Origin: Nymphaea colorata
Lineage: Eukaryota; Streptophyta; Magnoliopsida; Nymphaeales; Nymphaeaceae
Reading direction: 5' to 3'
Assembly (NCBI RefSeq): GCF_008831285.2
Contig: NC_045138.2
Location: 42,091,115 to 42,155,114 of the forward strand
Length of the DNA: 64,000 bases
Shown: piece after piece, positions 12,552 to 22,817 of the stretch
How the letters are laid out: each line of letters opens with the position of its first letter
Numbering within the stretch: the stretch's first letter is position 1
Translations under genes and position numbers: made by a program
The notes under the pieces: model-generated
Told to the model about the DNA's origin: nothing
The model's input: only the letters and a program-made list of their open reading frames with translations
Database searches by the model: none

Positions 12552-12560
<9 letters not shown>
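11085..12560. mobile_element. Foldback-like element with arms made of tandem ~110-bp AT-rich units
   Basis: The left arm holds about four diverged direct units, recognised by TCATTTAAATGAAT-like starts near 11105, 11221, 11329 and 11443, each followed by GTAATTAYAAG, TTAATCTCA and TTGAGCAAATGAATG words. The right arm (about 12200-12560) holds three units in reverse orientation (ATTCATTTAAATGATTGT-like words near 12247, 12381 and 12493). The spacer is about 700 bp of AT-rich DNA with no gene. Long inverted arms made of internal tandem repeats are the hallmark of foldback/MULE-TIR-type elements. No termini or target duplications were identified. Confidence 0.6.

Positions 12561-12630
<70 letters not shown>
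12558..12630. repeat. (TA)n then (GA)n microsatellite
   Basis: About 17 TA units (12558-12591) and about 16 AG units (12598-12629), abutting the left end of the GC-rich inverted-repeat element. Confidence 0.95.
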
Positions 12631-12631
<1 letters not shown>

Positions 12632-13564
12632 CATTGAACCCATACTCTATGGTTCTAGTGACATTTCAAATGAGGGCTCTCCATCTTGTTGATGGAGAGC
12701 TCTCATTTAATCTTTTTTTTTGCTCTGTTTTCTATTTTTATTTTTTATTTTATTGTTTTTTTTTTAAAGTTCATGCAATGAAAGGAAAGTTGGAAGGAGG
12801 AGCTCCTCCACTGAAGGCGGTGCTCAGGTCTTCAGGTGGTGCTGCCCATCTGTTCCATACTGCCCGGTGGCTCCAGCCGATGGCCTGGATGCCACCATCA
12901 GCTGGTGGGATAGGACAAAACCCCTCCCCTTCCTCTCAACGTTAGGAAAGAGGGAAGGAAGAGAGGTTCCTTTCATCCTACTGGCTGACAGTAGTGCCAG
13001 GCAGTCAGCTGGCACCTCCTGGTAGTATGGATCCGATGGGCAGCACCAGCCAACGGCTTGGGCACCGCTGTTGGCCAGTGGGAGGGAGGTACCTCTCCTA
13101 TCACCTTCTTCCCTCAAATTGGAGGAAGGGGGAGGGGTTTCCCCCCTTCCCGCTGGCCAACGGCGGTGCTGCCCAGCAGTACAAATCCAACAATCGGTGG
13201 CCATCAGACGGTGCCGACCCACTATTGGCCAGTGGGAGGGGGAGGAACCCTTTCCCCCTTCTCAACGTTATAGAGGAAAGGGAAGAGCTTTCTCCCCTTC
13301 CTGCCGGTCAACGGCAGCACCCAGGCCATCTGCCAGCTTCGCCTGGTGGTCACTGATGGATACGCGGCACCGGCCGACAGCCTAGGCGCTACCATCTGCC
13401 AGTGGGAGGGAAGAAACCCCTCCCCCTTTCTCCTCCTCCCCTCTTCCTCTTCCCCTCCTCCATTCCATGAGCACACAAAAAAAAAAAAAAAAAAAGGTAA
13501 AAAAGAAAAAAAAAAGTAAACTTAAAAGTAGATGTCACTATAACCTTAGAGTTAGGGTTCAGTG
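12632..13564. mobile_element. Non-autonomous CACTA-like element with GC-rich interior
   Basis: The 33-bp ends 12632-12664 (CATTGAACCC...TAGTGACAT) and 13532-13564 (ATGTCACTA...GGGTTCAGTG) are inverted repeats matching at 28 of 33 positions. Read inward, the ends start CATTG and CACTG, close to the CACTA/CACTG termini of the CACTA superfamily. The interior (12780-13450) is strongly GC-rich and repeats GGCCAGTGGGAGGG (about 13073, 13224, 13397) and the inverse-type word GCCAACGGCGGTGCTGCCC (about 13162) and relatives. Such repeats fit subterminal transposase-binding arrays. The flanking 3-mers are ATT and ACT, so no perfect target duplication. Open frames up to 132 codons occur on both strands but follow base composition. 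Confidence 0.6.
12668..12708. other. 18-bp hairpin just inside the left end
   Basis: AAATGAGGGCTCTCCATC (12668-12685), a 5-nt loop TTGTT, then GATGGAGAGCTCTCATTT (12691-12708). All but one of 18 pairs are complementary. No equivalent hairpin lies next to the right end. Confidence 0.85.
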
Positions 13565-13566
13565 AC

Positions 13567-13575
13567 TATATATAC

Positions 13576-13612
<37 letters not shown>

Positions 13613-13640
13613 TATACACACCTCCCACACACATATAGAT
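13567..13640. repeat. (TA)n(CA)n microsatellite
   Basis: Alternating TA and CA dinucleotide runs immediately after the right end of the GC-rich element. An A-rich run also lies inside that element at about 13478-13515. Confidence 0.9.
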
Positions 13641-14102
13641 ATACATATATATCTTTTACATTTCAATGCAAAATTATGTAGACTTTAGGCATGAAAAGTG
13701 AGAAAATTATGTTTTCATGTCACACATTTTTACAAAAATCTATGTACGTGGAGCTAGCCAACACTTTTGCCTTTGCCTATTGATAAGCCAAATGAAACAG
13801 TGGGGATGATCACTCATTGGAAAAGGACAACCACAGGATGCAAAGAGCAATCCCAATTAGCTAGTTGAGGACACATAATAAGTACAATATTTGCACCAGT
13901 GGGTTGGCATGAGATGGGAAGATTGCACCCATCACTTACACGAATTGGAAAAAGGTGCTATAGAACCATAAAGATGATATGTGGGCTCAAATATAGGCTA
14001 GTAAAACATTTCAAACATTTTATGTGAGGTTAATTTTGTCCATTTTCAAAAGTGTAAAATATTGTGTGTTGCATAACTGACATGGAATTTCTTTAATTGC
14101 AG
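13641..14102. other. Anonymous DNA leading into a broken CACTA gene
   Basis: No supported coding exon. Upstream exons of the following Transposase_24 gene might be expected here but were not recognisable. Confidence 0.35.
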
Positions 14103-15361
14103 GAAATCTTCGAAGTTCATGAATTGCTTAAATAATAAATTCTCATGTACATGCTTGGAAAAAAAAGGAAATGTAACTTTAAAAAAGATCATTATAAGGT
14201 ACATCATACACTTGATATGCATTTGAATGATGTCCCTCCGGGGTTTTTTCCCGACTAGTGGCATGCTATCTTGTATTATTAGGAGTTTGAAGTTGCAAAA
14301 GTATGCACTTTTTTATATTATAGCTAAAATATGTCTTCTTATTACAATTATGTAGGCATCAAAGGTATAATTATGTAATTAATTGAGTGCATGTTGAAAT
14401 GCAGAAAAAAAGTAAAAGAAAAAAATAAAGTAAATTGTGCACAACAAAGCTTCATTCACATTGCAGATACCAAAAGCTTCGAATGCATAGTCATGAAGAT
14501 GGTGAGCAATGTCTTATGTAGCTTAGTCTACTGTATTTTTTTTATTCATTTTTTGTCATAACAATGTACTAAAAATTGTTGATTTTTGATATATGAATAG
14601 AAAATTGTGAGAAGAAAACCATCAAGAGCTGAGATTTTCATGAAAACACATAAGAATACAAGAAAAGCAAGTGAAGTTATTGTGAGTATCATTTTTTATG
14701 TTTTTTTCATATGAAAATGGTAAATTTCACTTATTACAATAATATGAATTCACAGTAAATTGATTGTAGGCAAAACTAAAACAATTAATAAATCAAAAAC
14801 CAGAAGGAGATTTGGATGAAGTTTATGGGGTTGATACAATTTCTCAAAATTTCAAAGAACGATATGGGCGTGTTCGAGTGCTTGTCTTGGGTGCCATTCC
14901 TTCTGTTGTGTTTGCAAACTCAAGTTAGAATTGTATTGATTATGAATATATTGTAGTAGAGTCTCCATGTGCCTTTGCTGAATGTGCACAATTGGTTGCC
15001 AAATTAAACAAAAGAGCCCAAATCCTTGAAGAAAATAATTTGGTGTTAGAACAAGAAATAAAAAACAAATGAAATAACAAATTAGTTTTCTTAGAAAAAT
15101 TGTCATGAAAATTTGTCAAACTAGTTCAAGTGATTAGGTAAGTACTTTGCAAACCCTTATATGTTATGTTTTTAGTGACATCAACATAGATAATAATTGT
15201 TGTTTATTTATTTTTGCAGGCACCAAATGGAGTACAAAATTTAGTTGTAGAAATGTAGAGGCTGGTAGACTAGAATTTCATGGTTTATGTCTTCGTTTTG
15301 GCTGCATTAGAGAGAATAAATCAAATCAACTTCTATTACATCCATTTATAACTATGTTATG
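14103..15361 (+). pseudogene. CACTA-family Transposase_24 gene, five exon remnants
   Basis: The plant CACTA second gene (Transposase_24 / TNP1-like DNA-binding subunit) is recognisable in order. Exon 14103 to about 14280 matches the FEVHELLK...LGK and VPPG...W region. Exon 14405-14501 has HIADTKSFE. Exon 14601-14681 has RRKPSRAEIFMKTHKNTRK. Exon 14770-15137 has EVYGVDTISQNFKERYG then a coiled-coil tail rich in L, E and K. A last exon is 15220-15361. Preserved acceptor AG and donor GT dinucleotides bound most blocks (for example GTGAGT at 14682, GTAAGT at 15138, TTTTTGCAG before 15220). In-frame stops occur in the first and fourth exons, so it is dead. No TNP2 partner lies next to it. The gypsy element has inserted about 560 bp downstream. 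Confidence 0.75.
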
Positions 15362-15921
15362 ATCAATGTCTATTACTTTTTGAGGCTTAATTGACTTAAT
15401 GTACTATGTTTATTTTTTGCGGATATGTTTTTATGCATTTTTAATTCTAGTTAGACTGATTTTACATTCATACATGCTCTAAACCTCATGTTATAATCAC
15501 CATCAGGGACTATGTGGCCAATATTTAGCATAGGTAGCGCACACTTCCGCATCCTAAAAAGGCACATGAGTTTGTTTAGTAGACCCATTACTTACCACAT
15601 TTCAGAGTTGCAGAGTGGTAGGTCCAAGTGTTCTTAGCTGGTAAGTATTAAAGCATGTGGTTCTGCCACAATCCTTAAGCTTTATTTTGAATTAGTTCAT
15701 AAATATAAAGTAACCCTATATTTATTTATATATTTCTCTATTGAGGAAAAAAGATGTTCACAGTTCGAATTTCCTCCACACAGTCAAGTTGAACACCAAT
15801 ATTGAAAAAGAAGATATGTTTAAGGGCTTGAAGTTTCCAAATTTATTTTTTACAACCTTGGTCAGTCTCAAACAAGGTGTTGCCCCTTGACGCCTAAGCA
15901 ATTAATGATAGTGCCTTTAAT
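15362..15921. other. Anonymous DNA between CACTA remnant and gypsy 5' LTR
   Basis: Probably 3' flank of the CACTA remnant. It ends with TTAAT (15917-15921), the left target-site duplicate of the gypsy insertion. Confidence 0.5.
15917..15921. other. Left target-site duplicate of gypsy element
   Basis: TTAAT directly before the LTR, matched with one substitution by CTAAT at 21407-21411 directly after the 3' LTR. A 5-bp duplication is expected for gypsy integration. Confidence 0.8.
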
Positions 15922-16318
15922 TGTTCCCATGTGTCTAAGAGTTTGTACAGTCCTTTGCTTTGTTTTGCATTGTACTTCCTTTGCTTATGTTGAGTCATTT
16001 ACTTACACATGTTTGCTTGTAAGGGAGTACCCTCCCACCAGTCTAAGTGTCATGTATTGAGATTCTTAGTTTTGGGTGGTCGGCTTGGGAATCTTGTAAG
16101 CAGCTTCGGCCATCCTATATAAGTAAAGTTGAGATCATTCTCCTTGCTTATCTTTCACGTGATGTACAAATTTTTCAAGTTGAATACATTACGAGATTTC
16201 TTTATTCTTTATGCACTTGTTTTCCAAAACAACCTTTGCACCCCTTTCGGTGGTTTGAAGGCTTACGGCAATTGGGTTCTTGCCGTGCCGCACGGGCTGA
16301 AGGAGTCAGCCCGTAACA
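15922..16318 (+). repeat. 5' LTR of gypsy element (397 bp)
   Basis: Starts TGTTCCCATG and ends GTAACA. Aligns end to end with 20999-21406. Contains TATATAA at 16116-16122, a plausible promoter TATA box for the element transcript. Confidence 0.95.
16116..16122 (+). promoter_or_regulatory. TATA box in 5' LTR
   Basis: TATATAA in the middle of the LTR, conserved at 21193-21199 in the 3' LTR. The position fits a U3 promoter. Confidence 0.6.
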
Positions 16319-16320
16319 AC

Positions 16321-16334
16321 TTGTATTAGAGCCA
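16321..16334 (+). other. Primer-binding site (initiator Met tRNA type)
   Basis: TTGTATTAGAGCC starts two bases after the LTR. It differs at two positions from the common plant element word TGGTATCAGAGC that pairs with the 3' end of initiator tRNA-Met. Both differences could be decay. Confidence 0.75.
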
Positions 16335-16473
16335 GGTTTTGCTCAACCTGGGGAAGCGATTGGATAGTCAGTGTAGAACTACACGCCGGCGATCATTGAT
16401 CGAAGAGGTCGTCCTGACGACTCAATACAATCTGCGAAGTGCCAAGGGTAAGGGAGTAGCCCAGTCTGACGAG

Positions 16474-19400
16474 ATGGGTACATCCCAGGGTTAGGGAGAC
16501 CTGGCCGAGGTAGTGAACAAGCTGGTTAACGATGTGACTAGTCATGAAGAAGCGTTGGGCAATGCAGCCGAGTCCTTCGGGGAGATGAAGGATGAGATGA
16601 AGATCCTACGGGATCAAATGGCCAATCTTATGGCTATGAATCGGTCACTTATTGACACAGTGACCGCACTGCAAGCTGAAGTCAAGGAACTTCAAATAAA
16701 GAACCGCACACTACAGCGACAAATCTCTGTAGGTGGAGGTGATGATCGGCCAGCGAAGGTCAACATTCGGAGGCTAGCGAAATACAATGGAATTTGGGAT
16801 AGTCGAGTGATCGACAACTTTTTATTCCAAGTGGAATATTATCTGGATCTGTAAGGCATTATGGGGGACGACCTTCAGGTCAAGACTGCAGAGATGTTGC
16901 TGGAGGGCGATGATGTGGCATAGTGGAGACGAAAACGGCTTGACATTCAAAAGGGGATCTGCACAATAGACAATTTCGATGATTTTCAGCGAGAGTTGGG
17001 GACTTACTTCATGCCCCCGAATGCGACATGCCATGCCTATCGGATGGTCGATGAATTAAAACATACGGGTTCTTTGCGAGATTATGTGAGGGCCTATCAA
17101 AGGCTCATGTTAGATGTGTCAGATATGCAGGAACAAGATAAACTGAACTGGTTTATTTTGGGACTCTAATCGTGGGCACAATCCGAAGTGGAAAGGAGTA
17201 ATCCAGAGACCTTGAAGGATGCTTATGTGGTAGCAGAACGCTTGGCCGATACCCAGCGCAAGAGCTACACTAACACCAAGCCCTCAAAGAAGCCTAACCA
17301 TGGAGCAAGGAAAGAGGATAGACGGGAATGTAAAGATGAATCATCGACTTAGCATCAAGTCGAGAGGAGGACATTCTTTTGCAAAAATGACAACTCTCAG
17401 AATAGAGTGTTGAAATGCTGGTTTTGCGAAGGTAGCCACTTGGGAAGACAATGTCCGAAGCATCCAAACAGGAACAATCAGGCAAAATCTTCAAGACAAT
17501 CTACTAGTGCGGTACAAGGTGAAGAAGGGGAAGGACCAAAGATGGGTGCACTTCAACTTCTTAACACCCTAAGAAAGGAGGAGAAAGCGAAGGTGATAGC
17601 GACACCTTCAAACGAGCTCTTGTACTTAGAGATCTTGGTAAATGGAAGGCCTACCATGGCCATGGTAGACACGGGTGCCACGCATTTCGTCTTAGATGAG
17701 GAGGCGAGAAGATTGGGCCTCACCCTTGAGAAGTGAGAGTTACGCATGAAGGCGGTAAACTCAGAGGCAAAACCCATCCATGGTGTAGCCCGGGATGCGG
17801 TTGTGAAGATTGAGAGTTGGTCAGGAAGAGCCAACTTCTCGGTGGTCCCGATGGATGATTTTCGGCTGATTCTAGGAATGGAGCTCCTCAGTACAGCGAA
17901 GATGGTCCCGATGCCATACCTACGAAGTATCAGTATCATGGATGAGAAGTCTCCTTGTATGGTCCTAACAATATCATTTAAGATGGATAAGGGTAAGGCC
18001 GCAATGATATCCACTCTTCAATTGAAGAAATGCCTAAAGCACGGTGAGGAGACATACTTGGTGGCAATCAGGGAAGTGACTAATGACTCCCCTGGTTTGG
18101 TCCCAGAGGCGCTTGCGCCTATCTTAGCGGAATTCGCAGGAACAATGCCTGCAGAGCTCCCTAGACGGCTGCCACCTCGACGTGAGGTGGATGATGCTAT
18201 AGAACTCATTCATGGTGTCAAACCCCCCACAATGGCACCTTATCGAATGGCCCCTGCAGAATTAAAAGAGCTTAGGCGATAGTTGGACGAGATGCTAGTT
18301 GGAGGTATAATCAGACCCTCCAAAGCTCTTTTTGGTGCACCGGTGTTGTTCCAAGCAAAACATGATGATTCCAAAAGGCTATGTGTGGATTATCGAGCAC
18401 TGAATAAGGTAACAGTGAAAAACAAGTACCCCTTATCTTTGATTGCAGATCTGTTTGATCAACTAGGTGGAGCTCGACTATTTTCCAAGTTGGACCTTAG
18501 ATCGGGATATTGGCAAGTTCGGATTGTTGACGGTGACGAGCCAAAGACAACTTGCGTCACTCGTTACGGTGCCTTTGAATTCTTGGTAATGCTATTCAGG
18601 TTGACGAATGCCCCAGCCACTTTTTCGACTCTAATGAACAAGATATTCTACCCGTAGTTAGATAAGTTCGTGGTAATCTATCTTGATGATATTGTAGTGT
18701 ACAGGGGCTCAATGAGAGATCATTTGGAACGCTTGCGGATAGTGTTCAGGGTGTTGGAAGAAAACAAACTCTATGTGAAGCGTGAGAAATGCTTATTTGG
18801 CCAACAAGAAATCAGTTTTCTCGGTCACATTGTCGGAAAAGGTCAGCTACGAATGGACAAAGAAAAGGTGAGGGCGATTCGGGATTGGAAACCGCCAACC
18901 AATGTACCGGAATTACGTTCTTTTCTCGGTTTGGTGAACTACTATCGGTGATTCATTGAGGGTTATTCTTTGATAGCTGCGCTTCTCACTGATTTGCTGA
19001 AAAAGAACCGAACTTGGGCTTGGGAAAGACTTGAGGAAGATGCCTTCGAGAAATTAAAGAGGGCCCCGACGTAGGAGCCTATGCTCAGGTTACCCGACCA
19101 CTCGAAGAAGTTTGAAGTCTACACAGATGCATCAGATTTTGCTATTGGCGGAGTGTTGATGCAGGAAGGTCACCTGGTTGCCTATAAAAGCAGAAAACTT
19201 AAGGACGCGGAGCGTCGGTATTCTGTTCACGAAAGGGAGATGACGACCATTATCCACTGCCTTCGTAGATGGAGGCACTACTTGTTGGGAAGTCAATTTG
19301 TGGTAAAGACTGATAACGTAGCCACAAGCTACTTCCAAACTCAAAATAAGTTGAGCCCGAAGCTGGCCCAATGGCAGGAATTCCTTGCGGAATTCGATTT

Positions 19401-21015
19401 TGCCTTGGAGTGCAAGGCAGGGAGGACAAACGTCGTAGCCGATGCACTGAGTTAAAAGGCGAAGTTGGCAGCTACTCAGATAACATCATCCGAAGCACAA
19501 CTTGAGAGTGCTCTTCTCGGGCGGATTCGAGAAGGTATGAAGCAGGACCCTGTGGCCAAGCACTTGGTCGAGACAACTGAAGCGGGAAAAACACGACGAT
19601 TCTGGTTGTGTGATGGACTTCTGATGGCAAAAGGAGGACGGGTTTTCGTGCCTAGGTGGGGCAACCTTCGGCGAGAATTGATGAAGGAATGCCATGACTC
19701 ATTGTGGGCTGCCCATCTTGGCCAGGAGCGGACACTGGCGCTCCTTGAATGTGGTTATTATTGGCCACAGATGCACGATGATGTTGAAGCATATGTGAAA
19801 ATATGCTTAATTTGCCAGTAGGACAAGGGATCAAATCAGAAGCTTGTCGGTCTCCTGGAGCCTCTTCCTATTCCAGAACGTCCATGGGAATGCCTATCCA
19901 TGGACTTCATCATTAGCTTACCCAAAGTTGACGGCTTCAGCTCCATCCTTGTGGTTGTGGACAGATTCTTGAAATATGCCACCTTCATCCCAGCCTCTAA
20001 GGAATGTCCCGCAGAGAAGACGACAGAGTTATTTGTGAAACATATAGTCAAGCACTGGGGCGTACCAAAAAGTATTGTCAGTGATCGGGACACTCGCTTC
20101 ATAGGGAAGTTTTGGCGCAAAGTATTTTGTTTGCTGGGTTCAGATTTATTATTCTCAACGAGTTTCCATCCACAAATCGATGGCCAAACTGAATGGATCA
20201 ACGGATTATTGGAACAATACCTTCGGCACTATGTCAGTGCGAATCAAAAGAATTGGGTGAAATTGTTGGATGTAGCTCAATTTTGCTACAATTTACAGAA
20301 GAGCGAGTCTTCTGGAGATTGTCCGTTCGAGATAGCCACTTGACAACAACCGTTGATGCCTCATACTCTTGCAGCCCAAGAAAAGGGACGGCCTACTTTT
20401 GCCTACTAGTTCGTTCACGATTGGCAGGAACAGACGGAGATGGCTAAGACATTCTTACATAAGGCCGCCAAGAAAATGAAGAAATTTTCGGATCAGAATC
20501 GAAGGCCAATAGAATTCCGAGTTGGTGATCAAGTCCTCGTGAAGCTCTATCCTGACCGCATGGGCATTTTCCGTGGTCGACACAGGTCATTAATCCGCAA
20601 GTATGAGGGACCCTTCACAGTGCTGAAGAGAATCAGGAAGTTAGTGTACAAGCTAGACTTGCCTCCAGACTTTAAGGTGCATTCAGTGTTTCATGTCTAT
20701 AACCTAAAGCCCTTCTACTTTGATGAGGAAGACCCTGACAGAAGCGTCCCAGAACGAGACCCGATCTTACAGCGAGCCCCATCGACCAAGCGAGCGGCGG
20801 ACCGTCAGATGGAGGAAATTCTTCTGCACAAAACAAACTATCTAAGGGAGCCGAAGAAGTACCAAGAGAAGTGCATAGGCGAACAACATCCAACCTGTGA
20901 GTATGTCTTCCGTATGAAGCAGCGCTACCCGCTGGAAGTCAAAGCCTATCACGAAGCTGCTGGCACCAAGGACGGCGCTTGTTTTGAAGGGGGGAGCCTG
21001 TTCCCCTGTGTCTAA
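16474..21015 (+). pseudogene. gag-pol polyprotein of gypsy element, one frame with 14 nonsense codons
   Basis: A single frame runs 1514 codons from ATG 16474 to TAA 21013 inside the 3' LTR. In order: coiled coil (about 16540-16730); gag core (to about 17270); zinc knuckle CX2CX3HX4C at 17416-17454; aspartic protease with DTG at 17668-17676; reverse transcriptase with YLDD at 18679-18690; RNase H (about 19081-19452); integrase HHCC module ending CLIC near 19818; integrase core with D at 19903, D at 20083 and E at 20191 (D35E spacing); a C-terminal module with KYEGPF and a chromodomain-like tail. Stops begin at 16492, 16852, 16921, 17167, 17350, 17734, 18280, 18655, 18949, 19072, 19453, 19819, 20341 and 20407. 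No frameshift was found. In living elements this polyprotein makes the capsid and the reverse-transcription and integration enzymes. This copy cannot. Confidence 0.95.
20986..20996 (+). other. Polypurine tract
   Basis: GAAGGGGGGAG two bases before the 3' LTR, the expected plus-strand priming site. It lies inside the final codons of the polyprotein frame. Confidence 0.85.
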
Positions 21016-21406
21016 GAGTCTGTACAGTCCTTTGCTTTGTTTTGCATTGTACTTCCTTTGCTTATGTTGAGTCATTTGCTTACGCATGTTTGTTTGTAAG
21101 GGAGTACCCTCCCACCGGTCTAAGTGTCATGTATTGGGATTCTTAGTTTTGGGTGGTCAGCTTGGGAATCCTGTAAGCGGCTTCGGCCATCCTATATAAG
21201 TAAAGTTGAGATCATTCTCCTTGCTTATCTTTTTCGTGATGTACAAAATTTCCAAGTTGAATACATTACAAGATTTCTTTATTCACAAAGTGTTCTTTAT
21301 GCACTTGTTTTCCAAAACAACCTTTGCACCCCTTTCGGTGGTTTGAAGGCTTACGGAAATCAGGTTCTTGCCATGCCGCATGGGCTGAAGGAGTCAACCT
21401 ATGACA
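20999..21406 (+). repeat. 3' LTR of gypsy element (408 bp)
   Basis: Starts TGTTCCCCTG and ends ATGACA. It has an extra 11 bp (within ATTCACAAAGTGTTCTTTATG, about 21283-21298) relative to the 5' LTR. Followed by CTAAT (21407-21411). Confidence 0.95.
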
Positions 21407-21539
21407 CTAATGGTGAACAAGGAAAATGTAAATGCCTACATTCTCATGATCTTTGCTCTGCTTCTTGACTATATAATGTCCCTAGACTATTGGATTGCTT
21501 TTACATATAGAAGAGATGTCTCTACAATGTTTAATAGGT

Positions 21540-21682
21540 TGATGATCGTTTGCTAAAGGATACTACATTTGAGCATGGTGATGACATAGAAAGTGATTTT
21601 ATTATTAGCAACATACTTCCATGTGTGACTTCAGATAGAGTTGCTGCAGATTCTCAAGGGCCCTCAACTATTTCCACTAGAG
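21540..21682 (+). other. Exon-like open segment, unidentified
   Basis: Bounded by an acceptor-like TTTAATAG and a donor-like GAG|GTAAGT. The reading frame between is open, acidic, and ends DSQGPSTIST. The flank of the gypsy insertion continues here, so it may belong to the same old CACTA region as 14103-15361 (an N-terminal Transposase_24-type exon is possible). The order would then be rearranged. Weak evidence only. Confidence 0.3.
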
Positions 21683-22186
21683 GTAAGTATGCATATTGCA
21701 TTATCATTTTATAGTAATTTTTTCATTATGAAAATCTTTTTTTTTTTACACTTCTGCCATGAACTGCACCGGAGGCAAGAGTGGGGCATAATCCATTTTT
21801 CTTTGATGGTGTTTATGTTTTTTTTTTCTCTGATGCTCTAATTGTATGAGATTTTCTTGGTTAGCCGATAATTTAGCATTCTCATTAATATTTTTTTTGT
21901 TTTACTGTCTTCAGTTGTATTTTCTTACCCTTTCCGTGCCTAACAAGTCATTGCCCATATTAATGTAGTGTCATCCTTGGGTCTCAGTTTCTCTTCTTGA
22001 GAGGACTAAAGTTCTAATATGAGTTTGTCTTGCCTATGAGAAATACTTCCTTAAAAATTCCTCTTGCACACACTCGCATGAGGCAACCTTTGATGTACCC
22101 AAGGTCTTGCGCCAACATTGCACCTTCTATTCCAGCAAAAATGAAAAGAGGATCATTTTCAATGCTTCATTTGGTTCTTCCATGTG
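21683..22186. other. Anonymous DNA before the Tat element
   Basis: No supported feature. ATGTG (22182-22186) precedes the LTR. A matching right target duplicate cannot be tested because the 3' LTR is truncated. Confidence 0.4.
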
Positions 22187-22817
22187 TGTTATCACCCCAA
22201 ATTTTTCTAAAAAAGATTGTATTTTATTTTCACTGAAACAAAATTCTCAGTTTTTTTATTTGGATTTAATTTTTAGACCCTAAACACAACCCTAGACTCA
22301 GAAGAAATACACGACTATTTGATCTAAAATGAATATAAAGTCTGAGTCCAAACGCAAGATTCAAAGTCAAACACGATATTCAAATACGAAATCCAACTCT
22401 CAAATCCAAATTAGATCCGAAATCTAAGTTTAGATTCAAGTCAAGAATTTCAAACTCAAAATCCAAAGCTGAGATCAAAGCAACAAAATTTGATGTTATG
22501 GAGCAGATGCACGCATGCACGGATCCTCCCTTTGTTATATGTCTCGTTCTCGCGCCAAAAATGTGTTTTAAGCTTAAAGCACTCACTATAATGCATCGGC
22601 GACCAATTGAACCTAATTTGGATTTAAAACAAGCCTGGAATCACTCTAAACAGAGTTGGCCCCATTTGTAACAAAAAACTATTTTTATCCCTTTCAAATA
22701 CACATTTGAAATATGATTTTTTTGCCTTTTTTTTTTATGAACGAACCCTTTGGAGGCCAAGGAGGCAAAATCTGCCCCTTATTGGTCCAAATGAGGCAAT
22801 AAGGGGGGCATTTCACC
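22187..22817 (+). repeat. 5' LTR of Tat element (alignable part)
   Basis: Begins TGTTATCACCCC. Aligns with 30946-31570. The full 5' LTR probably continues past 22817 through about 23400, where GAG|GTATGTAG resembles a splice donor, but the end and primer-binding site could not be fixed. Confidence 0.8.

Larger units (their letters stand above)
15922..21406 (+). mobile_element. Complete but defective chromovirus-type Ty3/gypsy retrotransposon (5485 bp)
   Basis: Order: TSD TTAAT, 5' LTR, primer-binding site, gag-pol in one frame, polypurine tract, 3' LTR, TSD CTAAT. The integrase lies after reverse transcriptase and RNase H, which defines Ty3/gypsy. The small size, about 400-bp LTRs, initiator-Met-type primer site and a chromodomain-like tail after integrase point to a chromovirus (Reina or Galadriel-like, not resolved). 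LTR differences counted by eye are about 24 substitutions plus one 11-bp indel, mostly transitions, i.e. about 94% identity. The element is intact structurally, but 14 stops make it non-autonomous. Confidence 0.95.

Noticed and set aside
12824-13476. Several open frames of 70-130 codons on both strands in the GC-rich block
   Set aside because: They overlap in multiple frames on both strands, are Pro/Gly/Arg-rich as the composition dictates, and lie in a repeat array. No domain is visible.
13478-13515. Poly-A run considered as the tail of a retroposon
   Set aside because: It lies inside the inverted-repeat element (ends at 13564), and no target duplication flanks the A run.
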